Shown here piece after piece: positions 1 through 8,326 of a stretch of 16,169 nt of DNA. How positions within the stretch are numbered: position 1 is the first letter of the stretch; every line of letters begins with the position of its first letter. Source of the stretch: Chrysochromulina parva (Eukaryota; Haptophyta; Prymnesiales; Chrysochromulinaceae); the NCBI GenBank assembly GCA_002887195.1, contig PJAB01001231.1, positions 1-16,169 on the forward strand. Direction: 5' to 3'. A program made the position numbers and the translations under genes. The notes beneath the pieces are model-generated. The model ran no database searches, was not told where the DNA came from, and saw nothing but the letters and a program-made list of their open reading frames with translations.

Positions 1-15
1 GTATCTTGATAGGAC

Positions 16-108
16 ACATCGAAATACATGCAAGATACATGCAGGATACATCGAAATACATCAGGATACGTATCCGATAGGAAACTACCCCCAAAAATGA
101 TAGGAAAC
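16..108. repeat. Short AT-rich direct repeats at the left edge
   Basis: ACATCGAAATACAT occurs at 16-29 and again at 48-61, with related GATACAT-type copies between them. GATAGGAAAC occurs at 76-85 and 99-108. The stretch is much more AT-rich than the coding DNA that follows. No ORF is supported. It may be the tail of a larger minisatellite lying left of the window; its function is unknown. Confidence 0.6.
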
Positions 109-138
109 CCCACGTGACCCGTGTCCCTCCCGTGTGTG

Positions 139-161
139 TCCCGGCTCCCCCGGCGCTTTTT
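139..161 (+). promoter_or_regulatory. Candidate upstream motif (TCCCGGCTCCCCC...CTTTTT)
   Basis: TCCCGGCTCCCCC at 139-151 runs into CCCGGCGCTTTTT at 149-161. The same pair of elements lies upstream of the gene at 4190: TCCCGGCTCCCCC at 4057-4069 followed by GG and CTTTTT, and CCCGGCACTTTTT at 4096-4108. Both occurrences sit roughly 70-135 bases before the translation start. The sharing is seen directly; a promoter role is inference. Confidence 0.35.
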
Positions 162-230
162 ACCGTTACCCGGTAGCTTGCGGGTGGTTTCACTTCGCCA
201 CGCGGGGCGCTCAAAATATTACGCGACAAT

Positions 231-1109
231 GTGCTGGCCGCCCTCGCTCTCACTTTGGCATTCTATCACCACCCGCTCGCCGCCGTACAATCATCGCATC
301 TAGTCGTCCGTGGCACTCCTGTACAGCTGCGCACACCGCCGCCAGATCCGCCACAATCCAGTGGCCTGTTCCGCTCGTTCAGCACAACCGGCTTAGAATT
401 ATTCCGAGGGCCGCAGACCGCTCTGCTCTCCGCCTTCAAGGACACACTCAAGGGCTTGTCGCCGATTACGTTCCTCACCGACTGCATGCGGTCGCTCGTG
501 CTCGCGGCAGTCACCATGGAGGCGCTGCAGTTCACGCTCGTCGCCAGTGCAACATACCTGGCGACACCACTGCCAGCACCACAGCGCCTCGCCGCAGCCG
601 CACAGATCGCGCAGAGGTCGCGTGAGGCAACACGTGGCATGCGCATTCTCGCATGGGCCTATCTCTTTCCGCAGAAGCTCGGCACACTCTTGGCCGTCCC
701 TGCGCAGCAGCGCCGGGCCGTTTTTTTCGTGGCGTTCGTGCGCGCACTCGTACCGCCAGCGGCCGTGCTGGTCGCCATGCGCACGTTGGACGCTTCATTG
801 CTCGCAAGCTCCGGCGCGGCGCCGTTTGTTGGCCTAGCTTGCCTGCTCTTCGATCGCGACGGCGACGGGCGCATTCGGGCCGAGGAGGCGCTCTTTGTGC
901 TCAAAGATGGAGCTGTCCAAATATGGCAATGGACACTGCGCACATGGGCGGCGGGCGGCCCGCTGCTTGAGTGGCTGGGCGCCATCGACGACAAGGTCCT
1001 GGCGTTCGCGAGACGGGTAGCGGCGGCCGTCGCGTCGCTCCACCTCGGCGATCGCGCCGTGCTGGTGGCCCAGCTGGTGGAGGCCAAGGCGCGGATGGTT
1101 CTCAAATGA
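231..1109 (+). CDS. Hydrophobic protein with one canonical EF-hand, N-terminus uncertain
   Basis: This frame is open for 292 codons and ends in TGA at 1107-1109. It begins with a signal-like hydrophobic stretch (LAALALTLAF), has more hydrophobic helices around residues 85-110, 140-160 and 165-205, and carries a textbook EF-hand loop at residues 208-219 (DRDGDGRIRAEE, with acidic residues at loop positions 1, 3, 5 and 12 and Ile at 8). It probably binds one Ca2+ and may be membrane-embedded. The family was not recognised. The start is a problem: codon 231 is GTG, while the nearest ATG (229-231) is two bases out of frame and its own frame stops at 301-303. Possible explanations are a short upstream exon, a small indel, a non-AUG start, or a later in-frame ATG near 486. 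It lies in tandem with the next plus-strand gene, about 280 bases apart. Confidence 0.6.
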   Translation: MLAALALTLAFYHHPLAAVQSSHLVVRGTPVQLRTPPPDPPQSSGLFRSFSTTGLELFRGPQTALLSAFKDTLKGLSPITFLTDCMRSLVLAAVTMEALQFTLVASATYLATPLPAPQRLAAAAQIAQRSREATRGMRILAWAYLFPQKLGTLLAVPAQQRRAVFFVAFVRALVPPAAVLVAMRTLDASLLASSGAAPFVGLACLLFDRDGDGRIRAEEALFVLKDGAVQIWQWTLRTWAAGGPLLEWLGAIDDKVLAFARRVAAAVASLHLGDRAVLVAQLVEAKARMVLK

Positions 1110-1392
1110 TCGTTTGCCTTTCGAACATGATTGTGTGCCTGTTCAGATCCGTAGGCCAATCTCCCTCCCCCCAGTTTTTGTGTCACGCCCTGCGATGACG
1201 AGAGCGATTTGGGCCGTGTGATCACTGTGCTGTGTGAAGTTGCGCGCCGAAGAGGTCGGCGACGCGTTGTGTGTGAATGTGTCGGTCTCGGTGTGATTTC
1301 TAACACGTGGCACACCGGGATGCACTCACCACAGGGGTTCGTGAAGGTGTGTGCGAGCTCGCTCGTCGACCTCCGAGGAGTGCGGGTCGCTC

Positions 1393-3381
1393 ATGACGGG
1401 CAGGCGTGCCTGCTTTCTGCTCTTCGGCCTGGGCGCTACGCTCGCACAAGATTACCAGTTGCAGTGCAGCAGCATCGTCGATCCGCGCTCGCGAAGCGCG
1501 TGCGAGCACCTGGCCGCCCCGGGCAAGCGCGATAGGCACATGGCTCGAATGGTCAAGTGCGCCAGCAAGTGGAGGACGTTGCCCGAGAGTGCGTATCGCA
1601 TCTACTTGCTCGGCACATCCGTGGACTACCGAAAGGCAATCGATCGCGTCTGGGACGAGCGCTGGCCTACGACCGCATCGCTGCAGATTTGTGAGCTGGT
1701 TGAGCCGGACCCTGATTTGCCACCGACGTCGAGTGGCACCAGCGGCACGTGGCTGTTCTTCAAGCTGGGCTCGTTTGATACCACGGGCGGCAGCACGTGG
1801 AGCCGCATGATGCTGACGTTGAGCCCCGAGCTCACGGCTCGCTTCGAGGACAGCAACGGGGAGCTCAGCATCGGTGACCACATCCTCGGAGCGACTCTGG
1901 CCGACGGCGACCTGCTGAACGACCCGCCCCTGCACCAGCATCACTTCCACTTCTTCTTCGAGTCGAACCCATGGCGCCAGGTGCTCAACGTGCACGGCGA
2001 CTCCGAGTGCTTCGGCAACCAGGGCACGTACTGCCTGCTCAAGGAGTACCCCGAGGGCATCGCCTTCCACACGCGACCCGAGCTCGGCATCGCTGCCGAC
2101 ATGATCGACGTACGCCCCGCGAACGCGGAGCGGCTCCCCTGGTACGCCTTCGCGGGCATCCAGCTCAGGAGCCCCGGCGCCTCGCGCCAGCCCCTGACGC
2201 GACCCATCCGGCAATCGTACATCAACGTCTCCCCCAACATAGGGATGGAGATCGCCGACGACGTGACCGACGTGTTCCAAACCTTCCAGGCCCACAGCGG
2301 CCGGGTGGTCTGGTCCACGGGCGTAATCCCCGACATCGACTACGTCCTCGACGCCTACTTCCATGTCCACCGCGAGATGCTCGAGGACATGTGGATCTTT
2401 GAGGGCAGCGGCGCTGAGCTTGGGCTGTGGGAATCTCCGTGGGTCGACGCCTTCATGCGAACGCTCGGTCCGGAGCCGCGGGCGGTGGAAAGGCTGGGCG
2501 CCGTCGCGGCCGGACGGCAGCACCTGGATCGGCTTAAGGATCACCTGCGCGCTCGGATCGCTCACCACGGCGCGAAGCTCCTCTGCCGCCATTCGGACTT
2601 CGTAGCTCATCGTGATTACGACGTTGGCACCCAGCCCAAGGGGGAGGTGCAGCCCAAGGGGGAGGTGCAGCCCAGCGCCGGAGGGGCCCCACGATCCATC
2701 GGTGACGACGATGCGCATGACTTCATCGGAGGACGGGTCATCTGCCCGCTTTCGAAGGCTGGCTTGAAGGGCGACGTGCGCTGGACAGCAGTGGTCTTCC
2801 AATCGCCGCAGATCGCAACGGCCCCCGACCCATATCCGATGCATGCCTTGGTCAGGGTCTACCACACGACCCGGAGCAACATCAGCGACAAGGATCTCCG
2901 CTGGCGCACCCCCCCGTGCAACCTCACCGAGAGATGGAGCATCGACGGCCCGTTGAATGCGGGGATCCTCCTATACTCATGCGGAGAGGAGTACTACTTC
3001 CCCGTAGACAGCGACTTCCTGTACAACGCGTTCAACATCTTCCTGTACCCGCACCTGTCTCTGTTTGGGCTGCGGCTGCTGCACCACTTCGGGCTCTCGG
3101 CGGCTGTCAATGTCTTCACGCAGGACAATTCCGGAGTCCCCGCCAGCGTCCTCTACGGCGGGGCCACCCTCCTGCTCGTGCTGACCCTGTGGGTTTTCTC
3201 TGCCATCCTCCGCTGCTGCACCCGGGCCGTCCGCCATTGCGTACAGCGATCCCAAGTGTCCTGCGAGTACGAGCAAGCGCGGCAAGGAGTGGCCATTAAG
3301 CAGAAGTGGGGGGGGCGTGGCTTCTCGAAGATGTCACCGCCTGAAGTCCGTGCTGTCGTCGATGATGAAGTGCTCGAATGA
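1393..3381 (+). CDS. Type I membrane protein with His-rich, possibly metal-binding ectodomain
   Basis: The ATG at 1393 gives 662 residues with no intron. It is preferred because it starts a clean signal peptide (residues 1-18, ending ATLA before QDYQ); the upstream in-frame extension has no ATG. The ectodomain has a cluster HQHHFHFF (H181, H183, H184, H186), HGDSEC (201-206), a Cys and P-x-G segment near 214-222, VRPANAERLPW near 240-250 and an H-x-H in AYFHVH (324, 326). One membrane helix lies at about 586-607, followed by a basic, Cys-containing tail of about 55 residues. The spaced HH and HxH motifs recall the two copper sites of the PHM/DBM-type copper monooxygenases, but this is an analogy, not an identification, and no third-ligand Met was established. 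A QPKGEV repeat (413-427) suggests a flexible insert. It is probably a surface or secretory-pathway protein of unknown function. Confidence 0.85.
   Translation: MTGRRACFLLFGLGATLAQDYQLQCSSIVDPRSRSACEHLAAPGKRDRHMARMVKCASKWRTLPESAYRIYLLGTSVDYRKAIDRVWDERWPTTASLQICELVEPDPDLPPTSSGTSGTWLFFKLGSFDTTGGSTWSRMMLTLSPELTARFEDSNGELSIGDHILGATLADGDLLNDPPLHQHHFHFFFESNPWRQVLNVHGDSECFGNQGTYCLLKEYPEGIAFHTRPELGIAADMIDVRPANAERLPWYAFAGIQLRSPGASRQPLTRPIRQSYINVSPNIGMEIADDVTDVFQTFQAHSGRVVWSTGVIPDIDYVLDAYFHVHREMLEDMWIFEGSGAELGLWESPWVDAFMRTLGPEPRAVERLGAVAAGRQHLDRLKDHLRARIAHHGAKLLCRHSDFVAHRDYDVGTQPKGEVQPKGEVQPSAGGAPRSIGDDDAHDFIGGRVICPLSKAGLKGDVRWTAVVFQSPQIATAPDPYPMHALVRVYHTTRSNISDKDLRWRTPPCNLTERWSIDGPLNAGILLYSCGEEYYFPVDSDFLYNAFNIFLYPHLSLFGLRLLHHFGLSAAVNVFTQDNSGVPASVLYGGATLLLVLTLWVFSAILRCCTRAVRHCVQRSQVSCEYEQARQGVAIKQKWGGRGFSKMSPPEVRAVVDDEVLE
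2632..2674 (+). repeat. In-frame 18-bp tandem repeat (QPKGEV)
   Basis: Two identical 18-bp units at 2632-2649 and 2650-2667 encode QPKGEV twice, followed by a seven-base partial third unit. The repeat keeps the reading frame of the His-rich membrane protein. It looks like recent slippage or unequal exchange and would vary in copy number between strains. Confidence 0.9.
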
Positions 3382-3643
3382 TGCATCGAAAGCCTCGCCT
3401 TCCCTTCGCTTCGTTAGCTTGGGGTGGAGCTGTGGAGGTGGACCGTCTCCGTGACCGTGTGTGAGCTGTGAGAAGGTGAACAAATCTGAACTTGAACGGG
3501 ACGCAGTGCGTGCTGCCGGTTGCGCAATCGGTCGAATTGTCTTCACACAAATCAATATAAACCAAAGCTATGATACTATGTATGATAACCCCTGCGCTGT
3601 GCCTTGCGCGGAGCTTATACCTTATAGCTTGCCGAGCGCTCTC

Positions 3644-3979
3644 TCATTCCAGAAAGAAGCCCACTGACAAAACACGCCACTCAGGCTCACTGCAGTAGGC
3701 GATCTCGACGCCGCAGCCCACTGCAACGCTACATATATCAGAGAGATCCATTTTGCAGGGCGTCGAAGCGCCGTCGCCCACAGAATTAAAAACCAAAAGG
3801 CACTCGCCTTCGCGACGATCGACTGTTGGAGACGGCTTTGCCGCCAGCCTCTCTAGCGCATCTGCAAGATGGGTGTCCCCTCTGGCACGAAGCCTCTGCG
3901 CGGTCGTGCGCACGTCGAATGAGGTAGCCGCCTCGCGCAGAGCGATCTCAATGGCTGCAGCGCCCGATCGCCCCGCCAT
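3644..3979 (-). CDS. Small hypothetical protein (111 aa)
   Basis: The minus-strand ATG at 3979-3977 opens 111 codons and ends in TGA. The N-terminal half is predicted to be helical with mixed charge (for example IEIALREAATSF and HLADALERLAAK); the C-terminal half has five Cys and a hydrophobic end (VLSVGFFLE). No family was recognised. Composition looks more protein-like than the opposite strand. It lies head-to-head with the gene at 4190, leaving about 210 bases for a shared promoter. It could be one exon of a longer gene, or a chance ORF in GC-rich DNA. Confidence 0.4.
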   Translation of the reverse strand: MAGRSGAAAIEIALREAATSFDVRTTAQRLRARGDTHLADALERLAAKPSPTVDRREGECLLVFNSVGDGASTPCKMDLSDICSVAVGCGVEIAYCSEPEWRVLSVGFFLE

Positions 3980-4189
3980 GCGTGAACGCGCGCACCTGTG
4001 AAGTCAATTTTTCCCCTGGGAAAACTTGCGTTCAAACTTGTGTTACGGTCGCTGTTTCCCGGCTCCCCCCGGTCTTTTTGAACCAGTGTCTTTTTCCCGG
4101 CACTTTTTCTAGTGAGCTTCCAAACTTGAGCACCTGCAATGCTCGCTTTCATGAGCAGCTGATCGCGACGCCGGCGGCCTGCGACCACA
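3980..4189. promoter_or_regulatory. Candidate bidirectional promoter with palindrome
   Basis: This gap separates the divergent starts at 3979 (minus) and 4190 (plus). It contains an inverted repeat TTTTCCC-CT-GGGAAAA at 4009-4024, two CAAACTTG boxes (about 4033 and 4121) and the TCCCGGCTCCCCC and CCCGGCACTTTTT elements shared with the leader at 139-161. No TATA box was seen. Promoter function is inferred from position and motif sharing. Confidence 0.35.
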
Positions 4190-5469
4190 ATGCTCGTGTC
4201 GGAAGCCGGCGCACGACCGGTGTCGGCGGACGCGACCCTGATCTCACCGCCCCGTGGCTGGCCGGAGACCTTCAACTCGAATGCTACGCTCAAGACCTTC
4301 CTCAACAAGACGCTCCAAGGCCGCAAGGTACGGCTTGTTGGACCAGCGACAGCAGAGGTTGCCTTGGAGGCAACCCTTTCGCCACCGCTCGAGTCGGCCG
4401 ACTGTGCTTCAGTGGCGGCCCGCGTGTACGCCGAGCTCAGTTGGCCCGTGCTCGAGGGCGTCGCAGTGTACGAGCTCATAGAGGCACCGGACACCTTTGT
4501 GGCCCACCGGCACACGTGGAACCTCCACCCGCGCAACATCTGGGTCGATCTGGCGGCGCGGCCGCCAAAGCACCCGCAGCTGCTTCTGGTCGAGTGCGAC
4601 GCCAACGCAGCCTTTGGCCGTTGCAACGACGTACTGTCCAGCGCGTCACCAGCGCCACAAGCAGCGCAGCAGCCACCCCCTGAGGCCACGCCACCGTCGC
4701 CGCCGCCGCCACCGCCGTCGAGCGAGCCGACCGGAGCATCTCCGCCTGCTGCCACCGCGCAGCCCGCGCCAGCACGGACCTATGAGCAGATCCTGGCATC
4801 GCTGCCGCTCGGTCCGAAGGCCCTTGAGAAACAGCTGATCAAGGAGGGAGCCCTTCCCAAAAGAGGCAAACCCAAGCGCGACCCGCACAAGGTGATTGGT
4901 GTGTTCAAGGCCCAGCCCGACGCGCGCCGCTGGCCCCCGATGACGACCGAGGTCCGGCTGCGGCTGCGCGCGGACCGGTCGATCGAGCTCGAGGCGAGAT
5001 GCTGGAGGAAGGGCACAGAGGAAGAGGAGCTGCAGCGCATGCTGTACGCTCTGGCTGCGTGCCCTCTGCTTGCGCTGTGATTGTGAAGGATTGCAGCTGC
5101 TTGCGATTGAGTGTGGCTGATTGCGATCGATTGTGGCTGATTGCAACGAATTGCAGGTGCGCGTCCGAGTGGTTCGCACCCCTCGAGTACGGCGACCCCG
5201 AGGCTGCCCAGCTGCGCGTGCGTGGCAAGCTCATCGAGGAGTCGCAGCCGTGCTGGCTCAAGATCGATCACGTCGAGGAGCTTTGCAATGGCGATCGCAA
5301 ACCACCGCTCACCCAGGCTGAGGTGCGCGCCAAGTGCGGCGCATCGCTGCTCACGGGCATGGAGATGCACTGGCGCGGCGACACGCAGCTCAACGTGGGC
5401 TGGTGGGGACGCAACGAGGGCATCATCTTCCACAAAGAGGACAATGGCTGGGCCTCAGACTCGGACTGA
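4190..5469 (+). CDS. Two-exon protein with possible Cys-His-Asp (transglutaminase/papain-like) domain
   Basis: Exon 1 starts at ATG 4190 and exon 2 runs 5157-5469 (TGA); they are in different frames and joined by a repeat-bearing intron ending at 5156. The product is about 394 or 399 residues depending on the donor (5059 or 5077). The N-terminal part has C72, then VAVYE, AHRHTWN (H108, W110, N111) and WVDLAARP (D120). That order resembles the Cys, HxWN and WxD arrangement of transglutaminase-like or papain-fold enzymes, but no family match is certain. A Pro/Ala-rich linker spans about 153-197. The C-terminal half (SEWFAPLEYGDPEA, LNVGWWGRNEG) was not recognised and has a conserved-domain look. 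No signal peptide is evident. It follows the candidate bidirectional promoter and lies about 100 bases before the next gene. Confidence 0.75.
5059..5156 (+). other. Intron with GATTG decamer repeats (donor ambiguous)
   Basis: Exon 1 meets an in-frame TGA at 5078-5080 and the downstream frame reopens from 5157, so an intron (length 2 mod 3) is required. The acceptor is AATTGCAG, ending at 5156. GT donors at 5044, 5059 and 5077 all keep frame; 5059 (GTGCCCTCTG) resembles the start of the next exon (GTGCGCGTCC), and 5077 gives an 80-nt intron. The interior has roughly 10-bp spaced units GATTGCGATC, GATTGTGGCT, GATTGCAACG with CTGAT branch-point-like motifs. Confidence 0.65.
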
Positions 5470-5570
5470 ACGTTGCTTTCAGCTTTCGTTTCAAATAGTT
5501 TTCACAAACTCGGTGTTTACACTCACACGAGCGATGTGTGTGAACAGCCCAAACCGATTTCGTCATCGAC

Positions 5571-6914
5571 ATGGTGGGAGGACGGGTCGTGCTGCTCACG
5601 AGCGCTGCGGCGCTCGTAACCTCGCTGGTTGCCTTGCTGCGCCGACGGAAGCGGTCTCGCGATCCTGCACCTTCCGAGGAGGGCTGCACCCATGTGTCTC
5701 TCGACTCGACGTCACTCGATGAGGACACGGACAGGAGCCTCGCCTCGCGGATGCGCTACCATGTCAGCAAGGGACTGTGCACCCGCGAGGAGTGCGGCGC
5801 CTTCCTGGCGAGTGTGTGCCGGTTCACCGACGTGGAGAGCATCATTCAAGAGGATCTCGTCGTGCAGTTCCTGTCGAGTGACGCGCGAGCCTGCAAGGAC
5901 GAGGCGATCAAACTCGTTTGCAATCGGGTGTGTGCCGAGGCGGAGCGGCTCTATGGTTGCCGCATGGTGGTGGCGACCGATTGGGCCGTCAAGTCTCTCG
6001 GCTTCCACACCACCTACCACCAGGACGAGTACGCCTACTGCACAGACCGCTCGTCGTACACGGCATGGATCCTTCTCGACCGCACCGCCCTCGCAAAGTC
6101 CGCTGGGCTCGACATCGTGAGCTTCGAGGCGAACAGGGCGCTGTATGCGGACGTGTTCCGGCGCTTCGACAGCCGCTGCCTGCTCGTGCGCGATGCGGTC
6201 TTCAGCTTCTTTGCGCCGCCGCCGCCGCCCTTGCCGCCGCTGCGCGCGCGGCTGCATGCCTTGATGCAGTCGGTGCGCAGCGCGCTCACGGTGGCGCTTG
6301 GCACGTGGCTCGAGTGGCGCTTCGAGCGGCTTCGATACGCTGCGCGCGCGCCGGAGGATCATCTGCGCGAGCAACTGAGCGCCCTCCGCGGCCTCACGCC
6401 CACGCCGTCCGCCGCGCAGCCGTACGCGAGGTACGATGGCTCCCTAGTGGTGGACCGTCTCGAGCATCTCGAGGCCGGAGATTTCGTAATCTTCAACAGC
6501 GGCCTTTTCCACAGCTCGTCGAACCCGGCGGCGCGCGAGCCCTCTGCGTACAAGTTTTACTACAAGATGCACCTCGTGGACGCCGACGCCACGCTCACCA
6601 CGGCGCCCATCGACGACTACGGCGCCTCCTCGTTCACGACCCTCCGAGCGGGTGACCGGCTCGGCGCGTGGGAATCTCCCGCGCGCCAAATGATCGTGAG
6701 GGAGCGCCGCCCGACGTCCTTCGCGCGCGTGTGCGCCATCAAGGGCACGCGAGATCGCTCCGAGCTGCCAGGCGCGCGCATCGTGCACCGGCACGGCAGT
6801 TCCGCTCCCGAGAGTCCGTTACTCGTCCGGAGCCCTGGCCCGCCCACGCCGTCCCTGGACGCTGGCTTTGAGATTGTGCGCCAGCCCAAGTGGTACGAGC
6901 AGCCCTTCCGATGA
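5571..6914 (+). CDS. Membrane-anchored PhyH-like Fe(II)/2-oxoglutarate dioxygenase
   Basis: The ATG at 5571 gives 447 residues, uninterrupted. Residues 3-23 form a hydrophobic N-terminal anchor followed by RRRKRSR, suggesting a membrane protein with a basic stop-transfer. The catalytic signature of the phytanoyl-CoA-dioxygenase group is visible: TTYHQDEY gives H150-x-D152, TAWILLD follows as the usual Trp-containing strand, and AGDFVIFNSGLFHSSSN supplies the distal H314, with R322 or K328 as candidates for the 2-oxoglutarate contact. The spacing between the two iron-ligand motifs (about 160 residues) is long and holds a FAPPPPPLPPL segment and a helical insert, so a lineage-specific insertion is likely. 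Substrate unknown. Single exon; promoter region of about 100 bases after the previous stop. Confidence 0.85.
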   Translation: MVGGRVVLLTSAAALVTSLVALLRRRKRSRDPAPSEEGCTHVSLDSTSLDEDTDRSLASRMRYHVSKGLCTREECGAFLASVCRFTDVESIIQEDLVVQFLSSDARACKDEAIKLVCNRVCAEAERLYGCRMVVATDWAVKSLGFHTTYHQDEYAYCTDRSSYTAWILLDRTALAKSAGLDIVSFEANRALYADVFRRFDSRCLLVRDAVFSFFAPPPPPLPPLRARLHALMQSVRSALTVALGTWLEWRFERLRYAARAPEDHLREQLSALRGLTPTPSAAQPYARYDGSLVVDRLEHLEAGDFVIFNSGLFHSSSNPAAREPSAYKFYYKMHLVDADATLTTAPIDDYGASSFTTLRAGDRLGAWESPARQMIVRERRPTSFARVCAIKGTRDRSELPGARIVHRHGSSAPESPLLVRSPGPPTPSLDAGFEIVRQPKWYEQPFR

Positions 6915-7397
6915 AATGTTCAATCAACTGGGTGGCGTGCTTTGACGAAATTGCGCCGTGTGTGATATTCCACGTCGTGAACGTTAACACGACAGACGCG
7001 ACAGCCGGTGCTACGGCACTGTGTAAATCTGTGAGTGTGAGATCGCTTCACCGGATGGCGGGATGGCGCTCAGGATGGCGCGGGGCCGTGCAGTCTGCAG
7101 AGAGTCCGTCGGTCGCGCTGAGCAAAGTAACCCGAAACCACAACGAAAGCGAAGCAAGGAAGAAGTTGCCTCAAGGCAATGGTCAGGCCAAGCCCAAGGC
7201 CAAGCAATTGAGCCCAAGGAAGAATGCCAAGCTAGGTCAGGCCAAGGAAGAACGCCAAAACAAATACTTACATTTCCGTTTGGGATTTCGGCGCTCGCAC
7301 GGTCGCGACGCGGGGCGTCGGGGTTCTTCCCCGCGGGTGAGAGCAGGGATCGGTGTGAAGATTCTCGTGTTTGGTGTGTTTTGAATGCTACGCGACT
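6915..7397 (+). other. Intergenic/leader region with purine-rich direct repeats
   Basis: No convincing ORF. GGATGGCG appears three times at about 7053-7077. GGTCAGGCCAAG is repeated at 7181-7192 and 7235-7246, and CCAAGGAAGAA-T/C-GCCAA at 7214-7230 and 7242-7258 (28-bp period), with a looser copy near 7154. The stretch may be the 5' untranslated leader, possibly with an intron, of the HPP-like gene that starts at 7398. Confidence 0.5.
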
Positions 7398-8326
7398 ATG
7401 CTTCCCCCGATCTTGCTGCGACATCGCTTCAAGGTGGCCGGCGCGGTCACCATCGGCCTCGGTAGTGCCGCCTACTACCACCGTGGACGTACGGTATCCT
7501 CGACTACGGATGTAACGTCGCCGGCTGGATTGGTAGGGCAGGTCAGCCGGGCGCTTGATGTGCAACTGCTACCGGAACCCGGTCCAGCTGCAGCGGATGC
7601 AGCCTTGGCTAGCATGGGCCTATTCGGTGCCATCGCCTGCATCGGAGTGCTGGAGGCCTTGACAGGATTGCCGCTCTTCGCTCCACCGATGATGGCCAGT
7701 GGGATCATCTTTTTCTCGGACAATCGCCACCGCATCCCAAGGGCTTCTTCTCCGGAACGCTGTGCTCAGCGACGCTGTCGCTCGGCGCGCTCGCGCTGCT
7801 GTCGCCGATTCTGACGCCCGTCGCCGCCCAAGGCGCGGCCGCCGGCGTCCTGCTTGCGTGGTACAAGAGCACAGGCGCGAGCTTCCCTCCAGCGGCTGTG
7901 CTCGCTGGCGTGCTGCTGACTGCGACGACGACATCGCTCAAAGGCGCGGGAGCATCGTCCTTGAAGCACGCTCAGGTCACCGTGCGCTACCTCGCCTTCC
8001 CGTGGCTCGCCGGCCATGCGATTCTTTACGGGTGGGCATGCGCCATCTCGGAGCTGCGCAGTCGCGTGCGTGTGCTCGTCACGCAGCGCAATTTGCTTGC
8101 CCTCAAGGGCCACTCTGACGAAGTGCTCAAGGAGCTCTTCATACGATTCGACACGTCCGGCGACGGCGCGCTCGACGCCGATGAGCTCAAGGTGGCGCTC
8201 CGGAGCGCGCTCGGCGTCGATCTCTCGCTCAGCGACTGTGAACGACTGATAGGCGCCGCCGATCGGGACGGGAACGGCGTCGTCGATTTTGAGGAGTTCT
8301 GCGCGATCTGCAGGGGCATGCTTTGA
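7398..8326 (+). CDS. HPP-family membrane protein fused to two EF-hands (frame break at 7710-7714)
   Basis: The ATG at 7398 opens MLPPILLRHRF, a hydrophobic segment at residues 11-28, then the HPP transmembrane domain: ASMGLFGAIACIGVLEAL, LFAPPMMASGIIFF, SPPHPKGFFSGTLCS, and TGASFPPAA, which aligns with the family's HPP box but has Phe for His. Two C-terminal EF-hand loops follow at about residues 252-263 (DTSGDGALDADE) and 289-300 (DRDGNGVVDFEE), ending in TGA at 8324-8326. The first third and the rest are in different frames; the switch falls at a run of five T's (7710-7714) inside conserved sequence, so a one-base deletion or sequencing error is more likely than an intron. Corrected length is about 309 residues. 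HPP proteins of plants and cyanobacteria include chloroplast nitrite transporters; a Ca2+-responsive transporter is inferred here. Confidence 0.75.

Noticed and set aside
1300..2865. 521-residue open frame antisense to the His-rich membrane protein gene
   Set aside because: It lacks recognisable domains and signal, and lies opposite a gene with a clear signal peptide, membrane helix and motifs. Long antisense frames are expected in GC-rich coding DNA.
3552..3600. TATAAA-like word in AT-rich DNA as a promoter
   Set aside because: The nearest plus-strand start is about 600 bases away and a minus-strand ORF ends in between, so there is no support for a promoter role.
3853..4755. 300-residue minus-strand frame
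   Set aside because: It is the antisense of exon 1 of the gene at 4190 (its Gly-rich start mirrors the Pro-rich linker) and overlaps the better small ORF at 3644-3979.
7699..7741. Short intron to explain the frame switch in the HPP-like gene
   Set aside because: The only GT-AG pair spanning the switch is 43 nt, the wrong length to restore the frame, and it would remove conserved HPP residues.
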